Shown here one piece after another: positions 37,684 through 46,560 of a stretch of 64,000 nucleotides of DNA. Under the pieces are notes generated by a model. That model saw only the letters and a list, made by a program, of their open reading frames with translations. It was not told the origin of the DNA and did no database searches. Source of the DNA: Flammeovirgaceae bacterium (GTDB lineage Bacteria > Bacteroidota > Bacteroidia > Cytophagales > Cyclobacteriaceae); contig JAJTGQ010000072.1 of assembly GCA_021299455.1 (NCBI GenBank), positions 1 through 64,000 of the forward strand, written 5' to 3'. How positions within the stretch are numbered: the first letter of the stretch is position 1; each line of letters begins with the position of its first letter. Made by a program: the position numbers and the translations under genes.

Positions 37684-40600
37684 TTACAATACAACGTTTA
37701 CAATCCTCCCAGGCACCACAATCATCTTCTTAGGTGGTTTGCCTTCCGTCCACTTTTGCACAATTTCTGAAGCCAGTACAATTTTCTCAATGTCTTCTTT
37801 AGGCATATCTAAAGCGAACTCCATTTGAGCGCGCACTTTTCCATTGATGGAAATCGGATAGCTAAACGTACTCTCCACTAAATACTGGTCATCGTACTTT
37901 GGATAAGTTGCCGTCAAAATACTTTCACTATGTCCCAACTTTTCCCAAAGTTCTTCTGCAATGTGCGGAGCAAACGGAGAAAGAGCGATTACCAATGGCT
38001 CAACGATGGCCCGCTTATTACATTTTAAAGAACCTAATTCATTAACACAAATCATGAACTCACTTACCGAAGTATTGAAAGAAAAATTCTCAATATCCTG
38101 CTCTACTTTCTTGATGGTTTTATGAAGCACTTTCAATTCTTCACGTGTAGGCTCTGCCTCACTGACTTTCAAATTGCCTGATTGGTCATGGATCAAATTC
38201 CAAACTTTACGCAAGAACTTAAATACCCCATCTATGCCTTGTGTACTCCACGGCTTTGAAGCTTCCAATGGCCCTAAGAACATTTCGTACATGCGGAGTG
38301 TGTCGGCACCATAGCTGTCGATGATTTGATCTGGGTTAACTACGTTGAAATAAGACTTCGACATTTTTTCGATAGCCGAACCGCAGATGTATTTGCTTTC
38401 CTCCAGTATAAATTCAGCACTAGCAAAATCAGGCTTCCATTTCCTGAAAGCATCTAAATCAAGTTCCAATCCCTGTACGATACTTATATCAACATGTAAT
38501 TCGTCAGTTTCATGATTACTTTTCAACCCAGATGAAACAAATTTATTAGAACCCCTAAGCCTATAAACGAATCTAGAATCCCCTGTAATCTTTCCCTGAT
38601 TAATCAACTTCTTAAACGGTTCATCAAATTTAAGGTAGCCAAGGTCGTGTAACACTTTTGTCCAAAGGCGAGCATATAGCAAATGTGCGACTGCATGCTC
38701 TGCTCCACCAATGTACACATCCACTTGGTTCCAATAGTCCAATGCTTTGGGATCTGCGAAAGCGGTTGTGTTGTGTGGATCCATGTAGCGCAAAAAATAC
38801 CAGGCTGCACCTGCATGGGTTGGCATGGTGTTGCTGTCGCGTTTCTCGTTTGGCTTAAAGTTGATCCAATCCGTCAGGTTGGCCAATGGCCCTTCTCCAT
38901 TGCCCGATGGCTTGAAGTTATCAGAAGGCGGTAACTCTAAGGGAAGGTCGCTTTCCTTCATGGCATAGGGCATATCGTCCTTAAATACGACAGGGAACGG
39001 CTCGCCCCAATAACGTTGGCGACTCCAACCTGCATCGCGCATTTTATAGTTTACTTGTCGTTTGCCAATGCCTTTCTCTTCCAACTTTTGGATGGCCACA
39101 TCAATGGCATCACGCATCACTAAACCATTTAAAAAACCGGAATTTTCGAGAATAGCATCTTTTGTTGGATTGGCTTCTTCTCCACTATACTGCGAACCGA
39201 TGATATTGGTAATAGGCAACTTAAAGTGCTTCGCAAACTTATGATCACGCTCGTCACCACATGGTACGGCCATGATCGCACCAGTTCCATAACCGGCCAA
39301 TACATATTCACTGATCCAAATAGGAATTTGCTTTCCGTTGAATGGATTGGTTGCGTATGCACCTGTAAACGCTCCCGTGATTTTCTTCACTTCAGCCATT
39401 CGATCCACTTCCGATCGGCTCTCGACATACTTTAGGTACTTATCAATGTCTTCTCTCTGTGCTTTTGTCGTTATTTGTTTAACCAGTTCATGCTCTGGCG
39501 CAATCACCATAAAATCAACACCAAAAATCGTATCGGGGCGGGTGGTAAACACCGTGATTTTACGTGGGTTGACCTCACCCCGTTGCCCTGCGTCCTTTTC
39601 GGAGAAAACCTCACCCCCCAGCCCCCTCTCCACAGGAGAGGGGGAGGCGAGCTCCGATTTGATTTTTTCCAAAACTTCCGACAGCGAATTCAAGACTTGC
39701 TCGTTGCTAAACCGGATTACTCTAAAACCCTCGGTTTCAATAATTTTCGTTCTTTCTTCGTCTTCGCGTTTTTGATAATGATGAATAGAGCCGTCTAGCT
39801 CAACGACTAATTTTTTCTCAATACAAACAAAATCAACAATAAATTTCGCAATGGCATGCTGCCTCCTAAATTTTTGCCCTAGATTACTGTTCCGAACCGC
39901 TTGCCAAAATCTATCTTCTGCCTCTGTTGGTTCTCTCCTATTCTCGCGGGCATTTTCTTTTAGAGCGCCCCACGTTTTTGAATCGGTTGTAAAAACAAAA
40001 TCTTGCGCATAGACTTCATCGGAAGCACCCCCCCTCTCCTCCGGAGAGGGGCTGGGGGTGAGGTGAAAATTGATACTTGCTCCAACACTCTTCCCAATCC
40101 AATTCCGCTGGATGTCTTTCATCGACTCGCTAAAATCGATTTCATCCAATCCTTTCAACAAGCGATCGGCATATTCAGTGATGCGCAAACTCCATTGGCG
40201 CATTTGCTTTTTCACGACAGGAAAACCTCCGCGGTAACTCACACCATTGATGACCTCATCGTTGGCAAGCACAGTGCCTAATGCTTCGCACCAATTGACA
40301 TCCGTATAGGCAAGGTATGCCAAACGGTATTGCATCAATATTTCTTGTTGCGTTTTTTCATCAAATCCTTTCCATTCAGCTGCGCTGAAACTCTTAATTC
40401 TAAATTTTGAATTTTGAATAGGGTGAGGTGCGCTTCCTTCCTTTTCAAAAATCTTAATTAGTTCGGAAATGCGTTCCGCCTTTTCTTTTTTACGGTTGAA
40501 CCAGCTATCGAAGATTTGCAGGAAGATCCATTGCGTCCATTTGTAATAAGAAGGATCGCAGGTTTGCACCTCACGACTCCAGTCGTAGCAAAATCCTATT

Positions 40601-40980
40601 TTCCCTAACTGCCTTTTAAAATTATTGATATTATCCTGTGTTGAAATAGCGGGGTGAATGCCATGCTCCAGTGCATATTGCTCAGCGGGCAAACCAAATG
40701 CATCGAAGCCCATCGGGTGCAACACATTAAAACCTTTGATCCGTTTAAATCGTGCGACAATGTCAGAAGCAATATAGCCGAGTGGATGCCCTACATGAAG
40801 ACCAGCCCCAGATGGGTAGGGAAACATGTCCAGGACGTAATACTTTGGTTTTGACGTATCGTTGGTGACTTTATAAAGGGCACGCTTTTCCCACTCATTA
40901 CGCCACTTCTGCTCAATGTTTTTGATCTCTTCTTTGCTGTAATCGGCCATTTCAATAAGTCTTATTTTTAAGAACCGCAA
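37684..40980 (-). CDS. leuS: Leucyl-tRNA synthetase carrying an in-frame DUF559/Vsr-like nuclease insertion
   Basis: PYPSGAGLHVGHPLGY (HIGH), ITVFTTRPDTIFGV and GTGAIMAVPCGDERDHKFA (editing), EKMSKSYFNV (KMSKS); 1098 aa uninterrupted frame with the foreign block between NWIGKSVGASINF and KITVFTTRPDT. Confidence 0.95.
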   Translation of the reverse strand: MRFLKIRLIEMADYSKEEIKNIEQKWRNEWEKRALYKVTNDTSKPKYYVLDMFPYPSGAGLHVGHPLGYIASDIVARFKRIKGFNVLHPMGFDAFGLPAEQYALEHGIHPAISTQDNINNFKRQLGKIGFCYDWSREVQTCDPSYYKWTQWIFLQIFDSWFNRKKEKAERISELIKIFEKEGSAPHPIQNSKFRIKSFSAAEWKGFDEKTQQEILMQYRLAYLAYTDVNWCEALGTVLANDEVINGVSYRGGFPVVKKQMRQWSLRITEYADRLLKGLDEIDFSESMKDIQRNWIGKSVGASINFHLTPSPSPEERGGASDEVYAQDFVFTTDSKTWGALKENARENRREPTEAEDRFWQAVRNSNLGQKFRRQHAIAKFIVDFVCIEKKLVVELDGSIHHYQKREDEERTKIIETEGFRVIRFSNEQVLNSLSEVLEKIKSELASPSPVERGLGGEVFSEKDAGQRGEVNPRKITVFTTRPDTIFGVDFMVIAPEHELVKQITTKAQREDIDKYLKYVESRSEVDRMAEVKKITGAFTGAYATNPFNGKQIPIWISEYVLAGYGTGAIMAVPCGDERDHKFAKHFKLPITNIIGSQYSGEEANPTKDAILENSGFLNGLVMRDAIDVAIQKLEEKGIGKRQVNYKMRDAGWSRQRYWGEPFPVVFKDDMPYAMKESDLPLELPPSDNFKPSGNGEGPLANLTDWINFKPNEKRDSNTMPTHAGAAWYFLRYMDPHNTTAFADPKALDYWNQVDVYIGGAEHAVAHLLYARLWTKVLHDLGYLKFDEPFKKLINQGKITGDSRFVYRLRGSNKFVSSGLKSNHETDELHVDISIVQGLELDLDAFRKWKPDFASAEFILEESKYICGSAIEKMSKSYFNVVNPDQIIDSYGADTLRMYEMFLGPLEASKPWSTQGIDGVFKFLRKVWNLIHDQSGNLKVSEAEPTREELKVLHKTIKKVEQDIENFSFNTSVSEFMICVNELGSLKCNKRAIVEPLVIALSPFAPHIAEELWEKLGHSESILTATYPKYDDQYLVESTFSYPISINGKVRAQMEFALDMPKEDIEKIVLASEIVQKWTEGKPPKKMIVVPGRIVNVVL
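39608..39647. repeat. Flanking inverted repeat A (ACCTCACCCCCCAGCCCCCTCTCCACAGGAGAGGGGGAGG)
   Basis: Inverted copy of 40028-40065; internal hairpin CCCCCTCTCC/GGAGAGGGGG. Confidence 0.93.
40028..40065. repeat. Flanking inverted repeat B (CCCCCCCTCTCCTCCGGAGAGGGGCTGGGGGTGAGGTG)
   Basis: Reverse complement CACCTCACCCCCAGCCCCTCTCCGGAGGAGAGGGGGGG aligns with repeat A with a few indels and mismatches. Confidence 0.93.
40396..40419. repeat. AT-rich repeat half-copy inside leuS (AATTCTAAATTTTGAATTTTGAAT)
   Basis: Encodes IQNSKFRI; same word family as the intergenic hairpins at 10156 and 13978. Confidence 0.6.
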
Positions 40981-41038
40981 AAATAAGCCAAAAGCCTGAA
41001 ATGACCTTCTTAATTTAGCGAGCTATCAGCCATGCTCA

Positions 41039-42592
41039 CTACCATTTGCGCCTTGTAGTACTCCTTCTTGGCGTAGTACCAAACAGCATCCCGAATACAC
41101 CTCTTACGACCTCTTTTCCAATTTGTTTGGTAATTGGTGAATTGATTACCTGCTCAAACGTACTCTTTTCAGCCCTTGCCGTGCGTGCAGGTTTTTGCTC
41201 TTCTACTTGCTGCTTTGCCTCGGCTTGCTCTTCCTCCTGAGCTTTCAGTTTTTCAGTCAATATTTCAAACGCACTTTGGGGATCAATCACCTCCTGGTAT
41301 TTTTTGAAAATCGCAGACTGATTCAATTGCTCTTTATACTCACTTTCAGTCAAGGGCCCCATCAAGGAAGCAGGTGGAGCCAAATGCACAGTGACAGTTT
41401 CCGTGGGAATACCCTTCTCGTTTAAAACCGTTACGAAAGCCTGGCCGGTGCCCAATTGAGTAAACTGTTTCTCCAAATCGTAAAATTCAGACTGAGGAAA
41501 AGTTTTTACCGTTTCCTTCAGCGCCTTCACATCATTGGGGGTAAATGCACGTATCACATGACTTACCCTGTTGCCTAATTGTGATAAAACAGTTGGCGGT
41601 ATATCTTGTACCAACTGCGAACAAAAAAAGATGCCCACGCCTTTGGAACGAATGAGTCGAATTACTTGTTCGATCTGATCCATGAATGCTTTGGGGGCAT
41701 CCTTGAACAACAAATGCGCCTCATCAATGAAGAACACCAACTTGGGTTTATCCAAATCTCCAGCCTCTGGTAGTTTTTGATAGAGTTCAGCCAACAACGA
41801 AAGCATGAACGTAGAAAAAATCGCAGGCTGACTTTGCACATCAGATACGTTTAGTAAACTGATCACTCCTCTCCCATCCACCTTTTCCATTAAATCCTCG
41901 ATGTCAAAAGATTTCTCGCCAAACAACTGCGCTACACCCTGTTGCTCCATCGCCACAATTTTTCGCAGGATGGTGCCAGCCGTTGATGATGAAATTTTTC
42001 CATAAGCTTCTTTGATTTCTGCTGCACCCGCGCCTTCTGACAAATAGTTAAGAACCTTTTTCAAGTCATTCAAATCAACAATGGGAAGTTTTTTGTCATC
42101 CGCATATTTGAATAGAATCATCAATACACCACTCTGAATCTCATTTAGCTCTAAGACCTTGCCTAACATCACAGGGCCAAATTCAGTAACCGTGGCACGC
42201 ATCTGCGCTCCGATTTTTCCACTAAGTGAATAAAGCTCAATTGGAAATCCAGTAGGTTTGTAGCCTTCAAGACCAATTGATTTTAATCGCTCGTTGATCT
42301 TTTCATTAGGCGCACCTTCTTTTCCCAATCCCGAAACATCGCCCTTCATATCAGGCATAAAAACGGGGACACCTGCCAGCGAAAGCTGTTCGGCCATCAA
42401 TTGAAGTGTACGTGTTTTTCCCGAGCCTGTAGCACCTGAGACAAGGCCATGGCGATTCATCATTTTCAATGATAGGTTTACCTTTGCCTCTTTCACAATT
42501 TCACCTTCGAACACCCCAGCACCTAAGAAAATTGAAGCAGACGGGAATGAGTACGAAGAAGCAATGTCCGTAACGAATTTCTCTTTTGACAT
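41039..42592 (-). CDS. HerA-like / DUF853 ATP-binding protein
   Basis: RHGLVSGATGSGKTRTLQLMAEQL Walker A, KLVFFIDEAHLLF Walker B, C-terminal TPRRSTTRRK. Confidence 0.88.
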   Translation of the reverse strand: MSKEKFVTDIASSYSFPSASIFLGAGVFEGEIVKEAKVNLSLKMMNRHGLVSGATGSGKTRTLQLMAEQLSLAGVPVFMPDMKGDVSGLGKEGAPNEKINERLKSIGLEGYKPTGFPIELYSLSGKIGAQMRATVTEFGPVMLGKVLELNEIQSGVLMILFKYADDKKLPIVDLNDLKKVLNYLSEGAGAAEIKEAYGKISSSTAGTILRKIVAMEQQGVAQLFGEKSFDIEDLMEKVDGRGVISLLNVSDVQSQPAIFSTFMLSLLAELYQKLPEAGDLDKPKLVFFIDEAHLLFKDAPKAFMDQIEQVIRLIRSKGVGIFFCSQLVQDIPPTVLSQLGNRVSHVIRAFTPNDVKALKETVKTFPQSEFYDLEKQFTQLGTGQAFVTVLNEKGIPTETVTVHLAPPASLMGPLTESEYKEQLNQSAIFKKYQEVIDPQSAFEILTEKLKAQEEEQAEAKQQVEEQKPARTARAEKSTFEQVINSPITKQIGKEVVRGVFGMLFGTTPRRSTTRRKW

Positions 42593-42610
42593 AAGTTGCT
42601 TACGATAATG

Positions 42611-43129
42611 TTATAATTTCTTTTTCAGAAGCCAATCAATTTGTGGGTCATCGCCCATTTGAAAAATATGTTCACCAAATTTCTCAAAACCCCACTTATC
42701 ATAAAAATGCTGCGCGTTGAAGTTACGCTCCCAAACACCCAACCAAATCCAATCATAGTGATTTTCCCTTGCATAAATCAACGCCTTTTCCATCAAATGT
42801 TTACCAATCTGTTTTCCGTGATAAGCGGTGTCAATGTAAAGGCGCTGAAGTTCGATGGTATTTTCCCCGATTTCATTCTTGACCTCGTCATTGACACGAA
42901 GCCTTAAAAAACCAACCACTTTCTCTCCATCGCAAGCTAAATAGAGTACTGAAAGTGGTTCGTAATATTCGTCCTGCAGTTTCGACAGACTATATGATTC
43001 CGTAAAAAACGACTCCATATTTTCGGGCGTATTGGAGTCTGCAAACGTGTCGTCATAAGAGCTAATAGCAACTTCGCGCATAGCTGCTGTATCTTCCAAC
43101 GTTGATAGTCTGATGGTGATTTTCTCCAT
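42611..43129 (-). CDS. GNAT family N-acetyltransferase
   Basis: LQRLYIDTAYHGKQIGKHLMEKAL, WLGVWERNFNAQHFYDKWGFEKFGEH. Confidence 0.92.
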   Translation of the reverse strand: MEKITIRLSTLEDTAAMREVAISSYDDTFADSNTPENMESFFTESYSLSKLQDEYYEPLSVLYLACDGEKVVGFLRLRVNDEVKNEIGENTIELQRLYIDTAYHGKQIGKHLMEKALIYARENHYDWIWLGVWERNFNAQHFYDKWGFEKFGEHIFQMGDDPQIDWLLKKKL

Positions 43130-43148
43130 ACAGCAAAATAAAAAAGAA

Positions 43149-43169
43149 ACCCCACTTTAAAGGCGGGGT
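43149..43169 (-). terminator. Putative Rho-independent terminator downstream of the DUF3078-like gene
   Basis: On minus strand ACCCCGC-CTTTAAA-GTGGGGT followed by TTCTTTTTTATTTT. Confidence 0.78.
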
Positions 43170-43190
43170 CTTCTTATAAATTATAAAGAA

Positions 43191-44123
43191 TTATTTCTTA
43201 TCCTGAAAATTCTGGAATGTATACGCGACCCCCAAAGACAGCGCCTGACTTATCTGAATTTCTTTGTCCTGGTCATAAAAATACATCGCGATACCACCGA
43301 AACTGACATTGATAAACTTATTCACCTTTGCCGTCAGATTCAAGTCCAATCTATGATCAATTCTATCTAGCTCCAGTTTTTCGTAATCGGCAAACAGAAT
43401 ATAACGCCACTTCAAGTTTATGTTGGTAGCAATGTCTTTATTAAATTCTGCCAATAATTGAAATGCCAGCCACTGGTAACGAACACTTTCACCTAGTTTC
43501 ACACCATAAGGAGTAGGGTTTGTGATCGGATTATAAAACCGATTGACATCATTAACAATTGTAGCTCGTGGCGAAAATGGTGAAAGTCGCAGTTTGAAAA
43601 AAGTATTAGGATGATATTCAAATCCCAGAGCCGCGGTAATGTACGCAGGGGCAAAGGCACCAGAGATCAGAGTACGTTGCTCTACACCTACTGCGTCTTT
43701 TGCATAGGAAAATCCGTCAGCAAATTGAGATTGTAAATTGGCAGAAACTGAAAAATCCCATTTCGGATTGATGGCACGGCCATAGCGGGTGTCCAAGAAA
43801 ATACGATCAAGGGTTTTACGAGTACCCTGCCCTGCATTATTGACCATACCATACAGGAGATCAATTTCATTGTCCCAAGAATTTATTCCGTTTTTATAGT
43901 TGGCCTTATAATTCAGATACGCATTGAACCCAATGGAATTTATTCCCCCGGCTTTCCAATTAGAAGAAAAGGAGGCTTGATTGAGGTTGAGGCCAGCTTT
44001 AAATGCCTTTTTCCAATGGGTCAAGGTGTCAACTTTAACAACTTGAGCATCGGTATTCTGAAAACAGACCAAAAAAGCAATTGATAGAATAGCGCAGTAA
44101 CAATGACTTCGAGATTTGAGCAT
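43191..44123 (-). CDS. DUF3078-like outer membrane protein
   Basis: THWKKAFKAGLNLNQASFSSNWKAGGINSIGFNAYLNYKANYKNG...WDNEIDLLYG. Confidence 0.82.
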   Translation of the reverse strand: MLKSRSHCYCAILSIAFLVCFQNTDAQVVKVDTLTHWKKAFKAGLNLNQASFSSNWKAGGINSIGFNAYLNYKANYKNGINSWDNEIDLLYGMVNNAGQGTRKTLDRIFLDTRYGRAINPKWDFSVSANLQSQFADGFSYAKDAVGVEQRTLISGAFAPAYITAALGFEYHPNTFFKLRLSPFSPRATIVNDVNRFYNPITNPTPYGVKLGESVRYQWLAFQLLAEFNKDIATNINLKWRYILFADYEKLELDRIDHRLDLNLTAKVNKFINVSFGGIAMYFYDQDKEIQISQALSLGVAYTFQNFQDKK

Positions 44124-44171
44124 AAATTCAACTTTGGTTTTTCGTAAAAATACAAAACCAACGATAAACCT

Positions 44172-44588
44172 CTAAATATTGCTCAGGCGGATCTCATCCA
44201 AGGCTACTTCTGTGAGGGGCTTGGTAATGAATTTAATTACGAAATCATTGTTGACAATTTTATCGATGTCGCGCTTATTGTCAGAACTCGAAAGGATGAT
44301 GACTTTGCATTTATTGCGAACTAGCTCTCCAAATTTTTCGAACTCGTAGAGGAAAACAAAGCCGTCTACAATTGGCATGTTTATATCCAGGAAAATAATA
44401 CTAGGCAGGTTATCCGCATCACCCTGAAATTCACGTAAATAATCTAAAGCTCCCTTGCCGGAACTCTTAACTTCTACCCTTTTTGCGAATTTCGTTATCT
44501 CAATAATACGCTTGCTGATAAAATTATCGGTATCATTATCGTCAACCAACATCACCAAATCCAATACTTTTGCAGTATCTATCACCAT
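44172..44588 (-). CDS. Stand-alone response regulator receiver protein
   Basis: VMLVDDNDTDNFISKRII, IIFLDINMPIVDGF, VIILSSSDN. Confidence 0.9.
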   Translation of the reverse strand: MVIDTAKVLDLVMLVDDNDTDNFISKRIIEITKFAKRVEVKSSGKGALDYLREFQGDADNLPSIIFLDINMPIVDGFVFLYEFEKFGELVRNKCKVIILSSSDNKRDIDKIVNNDFVIKFITKPLTEVALDEIRLSNI

Positions 44589-44744
44589 TCTTTTGCTTTT
44601 TTAGTTGACTACTCCACCAAACTTGAACTTCAGTTCGAATTTTGAAGTGGTAAAATTATTCATTTTTTGGAGTTTTAATGAAAGGCAGTAGTAGAGAATC
44701 AAATTTAAGTAAGTTATCTGCCAAATAAGCATAAATAAGATGGG

Positions 44745-46514
44745 TTACTTTCTCTTAACCCTAATTTTCTCCCCTTCTTTTACACTTAATTCTTTTTTGT
44801 CGTTCCAGTCCATTAAATCCTTGATGGTCACACCATATTGCCTGGCAATTGCATAAAGCGTGTCTTGCTGGGTCACCGTGTGCGTAAACGAATTGTTGGC
44901 GGTTGGGTTGACTTCAGGCGCAGGGCTTGCATGTAACTTTTCCTCTATTTTTTGGGGATACAAAATAATCTTCTGCCCGATCGTGAGGCTTCCATTAATT
45001 GATAAACTATTCCATTTGGCAACGTCAACCACTGACACCCGATAGGATTTTGCGAGGGAATACAAAGTTTCTCCCTTTTCCACAGTGTGCTCAGTCACTA
45101 GTTGGCTTTCATTCACGCTTCCGGCAGCTTGTTGAATTATCTCTTTTTGCTGAATAATCTGAATTTCAGCCGAGTCACTCAAATGTAGAGAGTGACTTGT
45201 AGGTGTTACTTCCCAATTGAAAGATTCTTGTGCTAGTGAAGCGATCTGCTCGTTAGGAACCTCAGGAAGTTTCTGCATTGGCTGGTCTACTTGTTTTTTC
45301 GAAGTAAGCCAAACGATTGAACCGACCTGCAGCCTGCCTTCGTCAACGCCCCTGTTCCATTTCTTTATCTTCTTTAGCTGAATGCCATATTGTTGACTGA
45401 TCGACCACAGATCATCGTCAATTTTTACTTTGTGCTGCAATACGGTTGAGGATGTCTTCTTGCGCTCCATAAAGTAAAATGCTCCGGCTTCGACAGAATG
45501 ATCTATTTGCATTTCGTTAAACTTTAAGAAGCGCGCCAATGTAATCCCGGCTTGGTTCGTCAACCCTACCAATGATTCTCCTTCCAGTGCTTTTATGGCT
45601 CTTAATCCATTAATAAATTTTACTTCGCGATTCTGTTGCTCCTTCCTGGGCGCCATTGGTTTTGCTTTTGATGCTTTTTTTGAAGCCAATACTGGAGCTG
45701 GGCTCGTTATCCCATTCATGACACCGTTCGGAACCACGACAACATAGGCTCGGTCGTCTGGAATCATACCCGTTAATGCCCACTTGTTGTATTCGCGAAG
45801 AATAGACTCCTCTACATTTACTTCTTTAGCCACTTCGGCCAGCGACTTGCTTGCTCTCAACTCAATGGCTGCAGCGGTGATTTGAGGAGGCCCGTCAACG
45901 GCATTTTCAAACGCTACCTTGTGGGCAATGAATTTCTTAATGTACCAATAGGTATCAGCTGTAACTTCAAAATGACGCTTTCCGTTGTGCCTGTCTCCGA
46001 CTGATCTTTTTGCACCACCTGCTCCCATCTGGTAGGCTTGCAGGGCAAGTATCCAATTGTCGAATTGCTGATTGTTTTGTTTGAGATACTTGGCGGCACC
46101 TCGTGAAGCCGAAAAAATATTCATCCGCTCGTCAATTTGCGAATCCACTCGTAGCCCCATACTAATAGCAGTAAAGTCCTTAAACTGCCAGAACCCAACA
46201 GCATTGGAGACAGAGACCGCATCGGCCACCAGGGAGCTCTCCTGCAATACAAGGTATTTCAAGTCTTCAGGTACATTCTCCTCTGCAAAAATCTGGTTGA
46301 TGATAGGAAAATAACGCTTGGCACGCTCCACCTTTTGATCAAAATACTTTGGGTTTCGCACAAGCGCATCCACATCCTTTTGAATTTCGCGTCTTGCCTC
46401 ATCGCGAATAGCGAGAGTCATATCTGCAAAATGCATTTTGTGGGGAACCACAGGAGCTTGTGCGTACGAGGCAGTAACTCCAAAAAAGATGAGTGCAACT
46501 GCAAAAAATCTCAT
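44745..46514 (-). CDS. Lytic transglycosylase with LysM domains (MltD-like)
   Basis: YLVLQESSLVADAVSVSNAVGFWQF SLT motif and three C-terminal LysM blocks. Confidence 0.92.
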   Translation of the reverse strand: MRFFAVALIFFGVTASYAQAPVVPHKMHFADMTLAIRDEARREIQKDVDALVRNPKYFDQKVERAKRYFPIINQIFAEENVPEDLKYLVLQESSLVADAVSVSNAVGFWQFKDFTAISMGLRVDSQIDERMNIFSASRGAAKYLKQNNQQFDNWILALQAYQMGAGGAKRSVGDRHNGKRHFEVTADTYWYIKKFIAHKVAFENAVDGPPQITAAAIELRASKSLAEVAKEVNVEESILREYNKWALTGMIPDDRAYVVVVPNGVMNGITSPAPVLASKKASKAKPMAPRKEQQNREVKFINGLRAIKALEGESLVGLTNQAGITLARFLKFNEMQIDHSVEAGAFYFMERKKTSSTVLQHKVKIDDDLWSISQQYGIQLKKIKKWNRGVDEGRLQVGSIVWLTSKKQVDQPMQKLPEVPNEQIASLAQESFNWEVTPTSHSLHLSDSAEIQIIQQKEIIQQAAGSVNESQLVTEHTVEKGETLYSLAKSYRVSVVDVAKWNSLSINGSLTIGQKIILYPQKIEEKLHASPAPEVNPTANNSFTHTVTQQDTLYAIARQYGVTIKDLMDWNDKKELSVKEGEKIRVKRK

Positions 46515-46560
46515 TGCCTCAAAGGTAGTAAAAAGAAAGACAGAACAGATTCCCAGATTG

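Larger units (their letters stand above)
39608..40065 (-). mobile_element. Putative repeat-flanked DUF559 nuclease element inserted in leuS
   Basis: Encodes HLTPSPSPEERGG...NARENRREPTEAEDRFWQAVRNSNLGQKFRRQHAIAKFIVDFVCIEKKLVVELDGSIHHYQKREDEERTKIIETEGFRVIRFSNEQVLNSLSEVLEKIKSELASPSPVERGLGGEV, bracketed by inverted repeats. Confidence 0.75.

Noticed and set aside
39338-39775. 145-aa plus-strand ORF across the leuS insertion, containing SPPSPLSTGEGEASS
   Set aside because: Reads the palindromic arm and antisense DUF559; the minus-strand frame has the recognised domain.
39608-40065. Intein interpretation of the leuS insertion
   Set aside because: No Cys/Ser start, no terminal His-Asn plus Cys/Ser/Thr splice motif and no Hint-domain blocks; DUF559 plus palindromes fits better.
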